Made by a program: the position numbers and the translations under genes. Shown here in pieces: positions 1 through 8,110 of a stretch of DNA of 39,238 nucleotides. Source of the DNA: an uncultured Collinsella sp. (GTDB lineage: Bacteria > Actinomycetota > Coriobacteriia > Coriobacteriales > Coriobacteriaceae); contig CABUJH010000014.1 in the NCBI GenBank assembly GCA_902491895.1, positions 1 to 39,238 of the forward strand, given 5' to 3'. Numbering within the stretch: position 1 is the first letter of the stretch; each line of letters begins with the position of its first letter. The notes under the pieces are model-generated. The model ran no database searches. It saw nothing but the letters and a program-made list of their open reading frames with translations, and was not told the DNA's origin.

Positions 1-778
<778 letters not shown>

Positions 779-1309
779 AAATATATGGGCTTCGAGCCCG
801 TCCGGTCCTCTCAGTTCATCGCTGATCGGTTCCGTTCGATTCATATGGTTTTAGTATAGGAAAAGGAATTTCTCGGGGCCGCCTCTCGGCGGCCTTGCGA
901 AAAACAAATCCAAGTTAGACCATTTCAAATGGTTCGATGTCTGCCCGGATGCGACACTGAAGTGAGTGTCCATCCTCGCAGTATCCGGTTCTCAAGGTGC
1001 ACGCTTAGCGGCTCATCCGGTTCGACCGGGCCGCGCGGCAAGGAGATATATTGCCAGACCGGAGGGCCCCCGGGGGCGGGAATCCAGCACTCCATATTTT
1101 GTTCACAAATGAATAGAACCCTCAGTTGCTTCACTGAGGCCGTATTCGAAGCAGCAGCTTCTGATATTGGCGATGACCAGCTGGTTTATAGGTGTTAAGG
1201 CATCGGTCATCTCTGGAGCGCCACTTTACTCCAAAAGCATCAGCTATTTGTTTCCCGTCGGTAAAAGGCAGGTTTTGTTCGCCAAGCGTTCTTATATATA
1301 GAGAAGTTC
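779..1309 (-). other. rRNA operon leader and upstream region, no gene seen
   Basis: No convincing coding region. On the minus strand the stretch at 981-996 reads CCTTGAGAACCGGATA, resembling the TTGAGAAC/TTGAAAAC element found in rRNA leaders and spacers of Gram-positive bacteria, which takes part in antitermination or pre-rRNA processing. A compact hairpin (GGCCGCC-GAGA-GGCGGCC) sits at about 877-894, followed by a TATACT hexamer at 853-858; no matching -35 box was found, so this is only a possible promoter element. The main rrn promoter was not identified by eye. The short frames in this stretch have no recognisable product. Confidence 0.5.
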
Positions 1310-1376
1310 GGGTTCGAACCCGTGGCGCGGCAACAAAAAAAGCGACCAACCGGAGTCGATCGCTTTCTTTTCTATG
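1310..1376 (-). repeat. Direct repeat copy A: T-arm-like sequence plus terminator
   Basis: This 67-base segment is nearly identical to 2546-2612. It includes a tRNA T-arm-like block (GGGTTCGAACCC, 1310-1321), a GCGCGGCAA spacer and the same hairpin terminator. The second copy lies directly downstream of tRNA-Lys. This copy has no intact tRNA beside it: the bases to its right (minus-strand upstream) do not fold as one. The two copies enclose the TraX-family gene. Confidence 0.85.
1335..1366 (-). terminator. Rho-independent terminator, copy A
   Basis: Stem AAAGCGA / TCGCTTT (1339-1345 with 1360-1366) with a T-run on the minus strand. It is the same hairpin as the tRNA-Lys terminator at 2570-2601 and lies downstream of the TraX-family gene, so it probably ends that transcript before the rRNA operon. 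Confidence 0.75.
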
Positions 1377-1667
1377 CTGGAGCATCCAGAGGGCGCTTCC
1401 GAACTCATTTTCTCGCTGCCATTCATGCTTTCGAAGCACCGTTCGACCTCCGCGGCCTCATGTTTTGAAGATCTGCCGTGTTTATCACTGTTATTAATGA
1501 GTGTGTGCAAGTGATCCTCATACAGATACGTGCGATTCGCCAGAGAACTGAGATGCATCTTTCTGCAGCCCTCGTTGCCTATCCTCGCATCTCTCAGGTC
1601 TTCCGGAAACTCACAAGCAGTCTTAGGGCCAATTTGTTTCTGCTTTCAGAGACTTGTTTGAGAGTTT

Positions 1668-2465
1668 TTAAAGACAGTTCAAAACAATAAGTGAGACACC
1701 ATAAAGCAGGGCAAGATGTGCCGGATAGAAAATGTAGAAGAAATATTTGAGCTTCAGCCCTCGCTTGCCATTATAAAGATTGATGAGCAGCAACGAAACG
1801 ACCGCGGCAACAACATCAGGATTAATTACATTAGCTGTAGCAAACTCAAATCCGCCGCCAACTATATGGCATGACGAAAGGAGCACTGCGCATACTGCAG
1901 CAAAGAACATCTTGGCCTTGCTGTCGTGGAATAAATAGAACGCAGCCACAAGCAGAATGCCATACACACCGCCATCTAGTTTAGTGTATTCAGCTGCCAG
2001 TGCTGTCAAAACAATCAGAGCAGTTTCTGCGATGTACCTTTTCCATTTTGAAAGACTTTGTATCTTTCCCAGAATAATCAAAAAGACCAAGGAAAGCAGG
2101 AGCTCACACATAACATTTTGTTGCCGAAGGTCAAATAGTTGCCCGGTTTGAACGAAATCGTATATGGGCTCCGCAATGATTGCGAAGACAAGCATATTTC
2201 GCAGGTACTTCTTTATGTCATGAGTATGAAAAAATCCCTCAACTATCAAAAAGCAAAATAAGGGAAATGCAATTCTGCCAAGAACATGAAGCACATCCGA
2301 AGCCTCGCTTAGAATCGCCCACTGTTCGTCTGATATCTGACTGTACGATGCGTGAGTCATGATTCCATTGGTCAGGACGATCCTGCTTACATGATCGAGA
2401 ACCATCGAAATGGCTGCTATTATCTTTAATGTGCTGCCGCTAATTCCGTATTTATTTGTTTTCAT
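1668..2465 (-). CDS. TraX family membrane protein
   Basis: 265 residues. Near the N-terminus the motif LKIIAAISMVLDH is the typical start of TraX-family proteins, followed by several hydrophobic segments, so an integral membrane protein is expected. The family is named after F-plasmid TraX, which acetylates pilin; chromosomal members in Gram-positive bacteria are mostly uncharacterised and are thought to be acyltransferase-like. The ATG is preceded by GAAAGGAATACGAA, a good ribosome binding site. The gene looks more AT-rich than its neighbours and sits between the two copies of a tRNA-Lys-associated repeat, which suggests it arrived as a small cassette. Substrate unknown. Confidence 0.85.
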   Translation of the reverse strand: MKTNKYGISGSTLKIIAAISMVLDHVSRIVLTNGIMTHASYSQISDEQWAILSEASDVLHVLGRIAFPLFCFLIVEGFFHTHDIKKYLRNMLVFAIIAEPIYDFVQTGQLFDLRQQNVMCELLLSLVFLIILGKIQSLSKWKRYIAETALIVLTALAAEYTKLDGGVYGILLVAAFYLFHDSKAKMFFAAVCAVLLSSCHIVGGGFEFATANVINPDVVAAVVSLLLINLYNGKRGLKLKYFFYIFYPAHLALLYGVSLIVLNCL

Positions 2466-2485
2466 TTCGTATTCCTTTCTTTGGA

Positions 2486-2568
2486 TGGGCCGTCAGGGGT
2501 TCAGCCTGCTCCGCAGGCGGCCGCTGCGGCGCTCCGCGCCCCGACGGGTTCGAACCTGTGTCGCGGCA
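2486..2568 (-). repeat. Broken copy of the tRNA-Lys 3' half containing GNA-loop hairpins
   Basis: Positions 2486-2502 repeat exactly, over 17 bases (TGGGCCGTCAGGGGTTC on the plus strand), the 3' end of the tRNA-Lys gene at 2613-2629. Next come two perfect hairpins, 2504-2518 (arms GCCTGC/GCAGGC) and 2528-2540 (arms GGCGC/GCGCC), both with the core GCTCCGC (GCGGAGC on the minus strand). Then comes a T-arm-like block at 2546-2556. Read on the minus strand, GAACCC occurs on both sides of the hairpin segment, as if the hairpins had been inserted into the T-arm of a second tRNA 3' half. Confidence 0.8.
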
Positions 2569-2612
2569 ATAAAAAAGCGACCAACCGGAGTCGATCGCTT
2601 TCTTTTCTATGG
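2546..2612 (-). repeat. Direct repeat copy B: T-arm-like sequence plus terminator
   Basis: Nearly identical to 1310-1376, with one A fewer in the A-run. This copy adjoins the tRNA-Lys 3' end and carries its terminator. Confidence 0.85.
2570..2601 (-). terminator. Rho-independent terminator of tRNA-Lys
   Basis: Stem AAAGCGA/TCGCTTT (2574-2580 with 2595-2601), followed by a T-run on the minus strand, immediately after the tRNA-Lys CCA end. The plus strand also ends in TTTCTTTT, so it may work in both directions. Confidence 0.8.
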
Positions 2613-2685
2613 TGGGCCGTCAGGGGTTCGAACCCTGGACCTTGGGATTAAAAGTCCCCTGCTCTGCCAGCTGAGCTAACGGCCC
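2610..2685 (-). tRNA. tRNA-Lys (anticodon TTT)
   Basis: Cloverleaf of 76 bases including an encoded CCA (2610-2612). The acceptor stem GGGCCGT (2679-2685) pairs with ACGGCCC (2614-2620), discriminator A. The anticodon loop is CTTTTAA, giving TTT (lysine), and the T-arm is CAGGGTTCGAACCCTG. A promoter and terminator frame it, so it is probably transcribed alone. Confidence 0.96.
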
Positions 2686-2694
2686 GCGGGTGGC

Positions 2695-2723
2695 ATTGTA
2701 CCACGGTCTGGGACTATTCCCAA
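2695..2723 (-). promoter_or_regulatory. Promoter of tRNA-Lys
   Basis: On the minus strand TTGGGA (2718-2723), 17 bases, TACAAT (2695-2700), ending about ten bases before the tRNA 5' end. The -35 box lies in the last codons of the upstream aminopeptidase gene. Confidence 0.65.
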
Positions 2724-3994
2724 CTCCATTGGCCGTTCTGGAAAATCACAACTTCACGTCCATCAGGCGTAATGCCCGTAATATCGATGTCGTCCGTGCC
2801 AATCATAAAATCGACGTGCGTGCTCGAGACGTTTACGCCATGCTCCAGGAGCTCCTCCTTGGACATGTCATACCCACCCTCGATGCATTCGGGGAAACCG
2901 ACACCTAGCGCGAGATGGCAGCTAGCGTTCTCGTCATAGAGCGTGTCATAGAACAGAACGCCGCTTTCGCGGATCGGAGTGTTCTTGGAAATGAGCGCGA
3001 CCTCGCCCAGATGAGCGGCACCTTCATCGGTGTCAATAATGCTCGCAAGCGTCGCCTTGCCCACACGGGCATCGTAGTCCACTACGCGGCCGGCCTTGAA
3101 CTTAATCCAAAAATCGTCAACCTTGTTACCGTGGTGAATGAGCGGCATAGCCGAATACACGATACCGTCGGCACGCATACGATCAGGCGAGGTGAAGACC
3201 TCCTCGGTGGGGATGTTGGGGAAGAAGGGGTGTCCATCGGGCGTCTTACCCTTGCCGCCGGCCCACTCGTGACCCTTCGTCATGCCAATCGTCAGATCGG
3301 TTCCATTTGCCGCGGTGTAATGTAGGCGGTCAAAACGATTGTCGTTCAGGAAACGCAGGTTCTTTTCGAATGCCGCGTCATGAAGCTCCCAGTCGCTCTC
3401 CGGGTCCTGGCCATCGGCACGAGCGGTGTGCAGAATCGCATTCCACAGCTTATAGATTGCAACCTCGTCGGCGTCTCCCGGGAACACCTCGTGTGCCCAA
3501 GCCACGACCGGAGCGCCGGCGATGCACCACGGATTGATGTTGTAATCCAGTCCACGGCGGAAAACTATGCACTGCGTATTCCTCGCCTTGGATGCCGCGG
3601 CCGGCTTGGCTGGATCGATGCCCTTGAGGGCCGCAGGATCCGCACCCTCGATAAAGATAAAGCAGGCACCGTCCTGGGCCAGGGAATCCAGTTGCAGTCG
3701 CTTCCACTCGGGCGTCTGCTCAAAATAGCTTTTATCGACATGCTCGTACGTGAGCCTCGTCACGGCATCATCGGCCCAAATGACCGTCACGTGGCCAGCG
3801 CCGGCGGCATAAGCCTCCGCGACCACCACGCGGGCAAAAGGCGCGCACTCGACCGGAGACTGAACGACAACCTCCTGGCCGGGTTTGACGTTTACGCCCT
3901 TGCAGACGACCAGGCGCGCGTAGTTTTTAATCTTGGGCTCCAGGGCCTTCATGCCCTCCAGAGCCTCTTCGACCGTCAGGGCAGCTCGAATCAT
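2714..3994 (-). CDS. Aminopeptidase, M29 (thermophilic aminopeptidase) family
   Basis: 426 residues, the usual size for M29 metallo-aminopeptidases (AmpS/AmpT-like), cytosolic enzymes that remove N-terminal residues from peptides using two metal ions. The N-terminus has the family's pattern of a YARLVV segment and VKPGQEVVVQSP. Near the C-terminus, STHVDFMIG carries the His and Asp metal ligands of the HxDxMIG motif, and the EVALISKNTPI block is also typical. Two starts are possible: ATG at 4006 or ATG at 3994. The latter has GGAG at 4001-4004 with ideal spacing and is preferred. A terminator separates it from the upstream gene, so it likely has its own promoter. Confidence 0.93.
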   Translation of the reverse strand: MIRAALTVEEALEGMKALEPKIKNYARLVVCKGVNVKPGQEVVVQSPVECAPFARVVVAEAYAAGAGHVTVIWADDAVTRLTYEHVDKSYFEQTPEWKRLQLDSLAQDGACFIFIEGADPAALKGIDPAKPAAASKARNTQCIVFRRGLDYNINPWCIAGAPVVAWAHEVFPGDADEVAIYKLWNAILHTARADGQDPESDWELHDAAFEKNLRFLNDNRFDRLHYTAANGTDLTIGMTKGHEWAGGKGKTPDGHPFFPNIPTEEVFTSPDRMRADGIVYSAMPLIHHGNKVDDFWIKFKAGRVVDYDARVGKATLASIIDTDEGAAHLGEVALISKNTPIRESGVLFYDTLYDENASCHLALGVGFPECIEGGYDMSKEELLEHGVNVSSTHVDFMIGTDDIDITGITPDGREVVIFQNGQWSWE

Positions 3995-4022
3995 GTGCCA
4001 CTCCATCTATCTATAGAACAGT

Positions 4023-4051
4023 AAAAAGGCGCGCCGCAAAAACGACGCGCC
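4023..4051 (-). terminator. Rho-independent terminator after the two-TM protein gene
   Basis: Stem GGCGCG (4028-4033) with CGCGCC (4046-4051) and TTTTT on the minus strand (4023-4027). It ends the transcript carrying purC and the membrane protein gene. Confidence 0.8.
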
Positions 4052-4083
4052 TTATATCTTAGCGATAAGTATGAATGCAAACG

Positions 4084-4659
4084 CTACTTCTTCTTGGAGT
4101 CCTTCTTGTCCTCCTCGGCAGCCGCACGCTCAATAAGAGCGTTAAGCTTGTTCTCGGACATGCCCTCGGCCTGCGCGCGGTACATGTTGCGCAGGGGACG
4201 AATACGAACGAAGTCGTAGATAAAATCACCCAGAATGATGACATAGGACAAAACGATGCCGACCATCTGGACGGGACTGGACACCGTACCGCCGGGAGCG
4301 AAGTAGAGCGAAGCCCAAATTGCCACGACGAGTACCATGCCGATGGCGAGCACGGCCCACCAGATACGACGGCGCTTGGTGTAGTCCTCATCCTGCTTGA
4401 GGAGGATATTCGACACCGTGTAGATACGATCCTCACGAGCACGCTGCTTGGCCTTGCGGGCGCGCTTCTCCTCCTTGGAGAGACCTTCCAGGTTTTCACC
4501 CTTCTCGAGCTCTTTGCGGCGTGCCTTAGACGAAGCCGGCACGACGCGAACGGAGCTCGCTGCCTGGCGGGCGGGTTTAGCAGATGCGGCGGACTTGCGC
4601 GCAACCCCGGTAACTTCGTGGGATTGCGTGCGCTTGTTCGTGGCGCTACGGGTACTCAC
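4084..4659 (-). CDS. Small membrane protein with basic N-terminal half, function unknown
   Basis: 191 residues. The first 95 are polar and highly basic, rich in Ala, Lys and Arg, with a Lys/Arg/Glu-rich likely helical stretch. Two hydrophobic segments follow (WWAVLAIGMVLVVAIWASLYF and a second around VGIVLSYVIILGDFIYDFV), then a charged C-terminal tail ending in KKDSKKK. The GTG start follows the TAA stop of purC directly, so translation is probably coupled to purC. I do not recognise a family. The basic cytosolic tails could contact nucleic acid or acidic lipids, but this is only a guess. Confidence 0.8.
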   Translation of the reverse strand: MSTRSATNKRTQSHEVTGVARKSAASAKPARQAASSVRVVPASSKARRKELEKGENLEGLSKEEKRARKAKQRAREDRIYTVSNILLKQDEDYTKRRRIWWAVLAIGMVLVVAIWASLYFAPGGTVSSPVQMVGIVLSYVIILGDFIYDFVRIRPLRNMYRAQAEGMSENKLNALIERAAAEEDKKDSKKK

Positions 4660-5547
4660 TTATGCGTTCTCCTTCATGCTTGTGAACTGGGAGCCCGTGA
4701 TGATCTGGAAGGCCTCGCGATAGCGCTCGGACGTGCCATCGATGACCTCGGCGGGCAGGTGCGGGGTCTCCCCCGTCATATCCCAGTTGGCTTTGAGCCA
4801 ATTGCGGACGAATTGTTTGTCGTAGCTGGGCTGAATCTTGCCCTCCTCGTAGCTGGCGGCGGGCCAGAAACGGCTGGAGTCGGGCGTTAGGCACTCGTCG
4901 ATCAGCGTAACCTTGCCATCGATGACACCGAACTCGAACTTGGTGTCGGCAATGATGATGCCACGGGTCGCGGCGTACTCGGCAGCGGCCTTGTAGATCT
5001 TGAGGGACAGGTCGCGAATCTGCGTGGCGATGTCCTCACCCACGATCTCGCAGCAACGCTCGAACGAAATGTTCTCGTCGTGGTCGCCGATCTCGGCCTT
5101 CGTGGACGGCGTGAACAGCGGCTCGGGGAGCTTGGAAGCCTCGGTCAGGCCCTCGGGCAGCTGAATGCCGCAGACGGTGCCGTTCTCGTCATAGGTCTTT
5201 TTGCCCGAACCGGTCAGATAACCGCGGACGATGCACTCGATAGGAATCGTCTGGGCCTTCTTGACCAGCATGGCGCGGCCTGCGAGGTAGTCACGATACT
5301 CGGCAAACTCCTCGGGGAAATCCGCCGGGTCGATGGAAACGAGGTGGTTGGGAACGATGTCGGCAAACTTATCGAACCAGAATGCCGAGATGCGGTTGAG
5401 CACCTCTCCCTTAAACGGAATCTCGTCGGGGAGAATAAAGTCGAACGCAGAAATGCGGTCGGTGGCGACCATCAGCAGGTTTTCGCCGGCATCATAGATA
5501 TCACGAACCTTGCCACGGGAATCCGGACGACGCTCCATCGTTGTCAC
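4660..5547 (-). CDS. purC: Phosphoribosylaminoimidazole-succinocarboxamide synthase
   Basis: 295 residues, cytosolic. It joins aspartate to CAIR using ATP to make SAICAR in purine synthesis. Typical features are GKVRDIYD near the N-terminus, ATDRISAFDF, the signature-like IPIECIVRGYLTGSG, and LIDECLTPDSSRFW near the C-terminus. Three starts are in frame: GTG at 5556 abuts the AAGGAG at 5557-5562, GTG at 5547 has it 9 bases upstream and is chosen, and ATG at 5538 is too far. The next purine step but one is purB at 9714-11060, nearby but not adjacent. No purine riboswitch was seen in the upstream 100 bases. Confidence 0.96.
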   Translation of the reverse strand: MTTMERRPDSRGKVRDIYDAGENLLMVATDRISAFDFILPDEIPFKGEVLNRISAFWFDKFADIVPNHLVSIDPADFPEEFAEYRDYLAGRAMLVKKAQTIPIECIVRGYLTGSGKKTYDENGTVCGIQLPEGLTEASKLPEPLFTPSTKAEIGDHDENISFERCCEIVGEDIATQIRDLSLKIYKAAAEYAATRGIIIADTKFEFGVIDGKVTLIDECLTPDSSRFWPAASYEEGKIQPSYDKQFVRNWLKANWDMTGETPHLPAEVIDGTSERYREAFQIITGSQFTSMKENA

Positions 5548-5656
5548 GTGAGTCACTCCTTACCTAAATACGACAGTAATGCGGGTTCTTCCCCGCACGT
5601 TCTCGCAAACTCGGAGCGGCAGGGACGAAACCCCTCCTTCACCGAATAGCGAAAAG

Positions 5657-7222
5657 CTAGTGCTCCATTGTAGTAGATGCCGAGTCCGCCGTGTGCTCGC
5701 GAGGCAGATGAATCGTAAAAGTCGTACCCTTTCCAAGCTCCGACTCCACGGATATGTAGCCGTGATGACGCTCGACAATCTGCTTGGTCACGGCGAGGCC
5801 CACGCCCAGGCCACCCGCCTCGCGGGCGCGACTGGCGTCGGCACGCCAAAAACGACCGAAGATGCGCGACAAATCATCCTTGGCGATACCGATGCCCGTG
5901 TCCGAAACCGCGATATCGACGTGCTTGCGGTCGCTGAGCACCGACACCACGACCCAACCCCCCTCGGGGGTATAGCGCATGGCGTTACTCAAGAGGTTGA
6001 TGACGCATTGCGTGATCATGTCGGGATCTGCCTCGACAACGTCATCGTGACCCTGCGTCTCATCTGCAAAGCGCAAACGCAGGTCACGGTCGGCAAACAG
6101 GCGCTCCTGGCCGTTCACAATCGATCGCACGAACGGAACCATGTCCACCGGCTCCAGGTTGAGCGGCACGGTGCTGTTTTCCATGCGCGACAGATCGAGC
6201 ATCTGCTGCACCAGACGGGCCAGACGACGCGTTTCGGATGCGACTGTCTCCAGGTGTTCGTCGTCGGTGGGATACACACCGTCTTGCATGGCCTCGACCG
6301 TCGCAAGCATGGCCATGAGCGGCGTGCGCAGCTCGTGGGCAACATCAGAGGTCAGGCGCTTCTCGTGCTTCATATCCTTTTCGAGTGAGGTGGCCATCTC
6401 GTCGAAGGTCTCGCCCAGCTGATCGATCTCATCATCGCCGCGCAAGCCCGTACGAGCGGACAGATCGCCGTCGCGAATTTGCTTGGCCGTGCTCGTAATT
6501 CGATGAATCGGCTTGGTAAGCATGCGCGACACAAGCGCTCCGATAACGACCGAGATGCAGACGGCCACAACCGCGGCAAGGGCCATGGCGTTAAAGGTCT
6601 TCTCTCTGAATGCCGAGTCTGCCCTGGTGAGCAGGGCATCGGAGCCAACCGCCCACAATTTGACCTGACCCACGTGCTCGCCGGAGGACGTCACGATCTC
6701 AACGTTGGCAACACTATTGGAATCGGTGGGAGCAGACGAGACTGGGCTGTGCGATGCCCTCTTTCCGCTCGCATCGTCGGTCGTCGCCTGATTTTCGCGT
6801 ACATCGGCAGTAGCGCTTGCCGAGGGCCACGAGTCGTCGTAGACGATGACGCCCTTTTTATTGACGACCTGCATACCAAGATCGTCGGACACCAAGCTCG
6901 ATGTCGCGACCGTACGCAGCTCCCCCGCGGTCCAAGAACCGTTTTCCTCATATGACGTTGCCAACTTTTCGGCAGCGGAATTGGCGATTTCGACAATATT
7001 GGAGCGCGTGTAATCCGTAAAAACCGTGCCCCATACAACGGAGACTACGCCCACCAATACCAATACCGTCATGAGCGATGTCAGGGCAAAAGCCAGGGCC
7101 ATGCGCGAGGGATAGCTCATCGTCGGCCGTGAATCGGAACGAGGCGTGTTCCAACTAGCCTTGGAACCCGCCTCGTTCTCCTGCTTATGCTTTTGCCCGA
7201 TTTCAAAGCGCGCAGGTGTCAT
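5657..7222 (-). CDS. Sensor histidine kinase of a two-component system
   Basis: 521 residues. Layout: cytosolic N-terminus, TM1 at about 41-64, an extracytoplasmic sensor region of about 145 residues (65-210), TM2 at about 211-231, a HAMP domain, then the HisKA domain with SDVAHELRTPL (phosphorylated His about 296). The ATPase domain follows, with an N-box (NLLSNAMRYTPEGG), DTGIGI and GGLGVGLAV. It autophosphorylates and passes phosphate to the regulator encoded 12 bases upstream. The ATG at 7222 has AAAGGA eight bases before it. The signal sensed cannot be read from sequence; the sensor region contains a Ser/Thr/Asp-rich low-complexity part. Confidence 0.96.
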   Translation of the reverse strand: MTPARFEIGQKHKQENEAGSKASWNTPRSDSRPTMSYPSRMALAFALTSLMTVLVLVGVVSVVWGTVFTDYTRSNIVEIANSAAEKLATSYEENGSWTAGELRTVATSSLVSDDLGMQVVNKKGVIVYDDSWPSASATADVRENQATTDDASGKRASHSPVSSAPTDSNSVANVEIVTSSGEHVGQVKLWAVGSDALLTRADSAFREKTFNAMALAAVVAVCISVVIGALVSRMLTKPIHRITSTAKQIRDGDLSARTGLRGDDEIDQLGETFDEMATSLEKDMKHEKRLTSDVAHELRTPLMAMLATVEAMQDGVYPTDDEHLETVASETRRLARLVQQMLDLSRMENSTVPLNLEPVDMVPFVRSIVNGQERLFADRDLRLRFADETQGHDDVVEADPDMITQCVINLLSNAMRYTPEGGWVVVSVLSDRKHVDIAVSDTGIGIAKDDLSRIFGRFWRADASRAREAGGLGVGLAVTKQIVERHHGYISVESELGKGTTFTIHLPREHTADSASTTMEH

Positions 7223-7234
7223 ATGTGATTTCCT

Positions 7235-7957
7235 TTATTTCTCGTCCGACTTATCGGTCTTGGCCGGAGCCTCGAAGCGATAGCCGACACCATGGACGGT
7301 GTAGAGCCACTTGGGCTTCTTGGGATCATCGCCCAGCTTGGCGCGAAGATTCTTCACGTGGCTATCGATGGTGCGCTCATAGCCCTCAAAGTCATACCCG
7401 AGCACTTTCTCGACCAGCTCCATGCGGTTATACACACGGCCGGGATGGCGGGCAAGCGTGGTGAGCAGCTTGAACTCGGAAGCCGTCAGATCGACTTCCT
7501 TGCCCTCGACCAAGATCTTGTGGCCCGAGATATCGATGACCAGATCGCCGAAGTCGAGTACCTCGACGGCGGGCTCGTCGGCCTGATGGGCACGGCGGAA
7601 CAGAGCGCGAACGCGGGCGACGAGCTCGCGCGGCGAGAACGGCTTAATCAGATAGTCGTCGGCGCCGAGCTCAAGACCGATAATACGGTCCTCGATCTCG
7701 CCCTTAGCCGTCAGCATGATGATGGGGACATCCGAGGTATCGCGAATGGTGCGGCAAACGCGCTCGCCGGGAATCTTGGGGAGCATAAGGTCGAGCACGA
7801 CCAGGTCGAACTGATGCTTCTCGAACTCCTCGATCGCGGACTGGCCGTCGCCGACGCCCACAACCCAGTAGCCTTCGCGCTCGAGATAGGCAGCGACGGC
7901 GTCACGGATTGCCTTCTCATCCTCGACCAGCAGAATCTTTTTTGCATCTGAAGCCAT
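7235..7957 (-). CDS. OmpR-family response regulator
   Basis: 240 residues. The receiver domain has the acidic pair ED at 12-13, phosphoacceptor Asp 56 in VLDLMLP, the Thr of MLTAKG and the Lys of LIKPF. The C-terminal winged helix contains LTASEFKLL and ends with YTVHGVGYRFE, typical of OmpR/PhoB DNA-binding domains. A TTG at 7978 is in frame, but the ATG at 7957 has a G-rich ribosome binding site (GGGGGG at 7965-7970) and is preferred. It forms an operon with the kinase. Target genes are not evident. Confidence 0.96.
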   Translation of the reverse strand: MASDAKKILLVEDEKAIRDAVAAYLEREGYWVVGVGDGQSAIEEFEKHQFDLVVLDLMLPKIPGERVCRTIRDTSDVPIIMLTAKGEIEDRIIGLELGADDYLIKPFSPRELVARVRALFRRAHQADEPAVEVLDFGDLVIDISGHKILVEGKEVDLTASEFKLLTTLARHPGRVYNRMELVEKVLGYDFEGYERTIDSHVKNLRAKLGDDPKKPKWLYTVHGVGYRFEAPAKTDKSDEK

Positions 7958-8010
7958 AACACGGCCCCCCTGTCTCAATTAGCTAAGAACAAGCCCATTT
8001 TAACGCACCT

Positions 8011-8053
8011 GAGCCCGCCGGATGCCGCTATGACGCGGCAGCTCGGCGGGCGG
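8011..8053. other. Large GC-rich inverted repeat between the lipoprotein and response regulator genes
   Basis: GCCCGCC and GGCGGGC arms enclose a second pair, GCCGC/GCGGC. It would fold strongly on either strand, but no T-run follows directly, so it is not a clear intrinsic terminator. It could attenuate read-through from the lipoprotein gene into the two-component system. Confidence 0.45.
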
Positions 8054-8110
8054 TACTCACAATTACAACGCGTTTATTCCCCTGTTGGCGCCTTTTTAAC
8101 CCCTCTAAGC

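Noticed and set aside
925..1558. Short frames on both strands in the rRNA upstream region
   Set aside because: No family resemblance, mutual overlap, and location in the rRNA leader or terminator repeat.
5557..5656. Purine riboswitch before purC
   Set aside because: No conserved three-way-junction core or PurR-type box seen; only a short GC hairpin.
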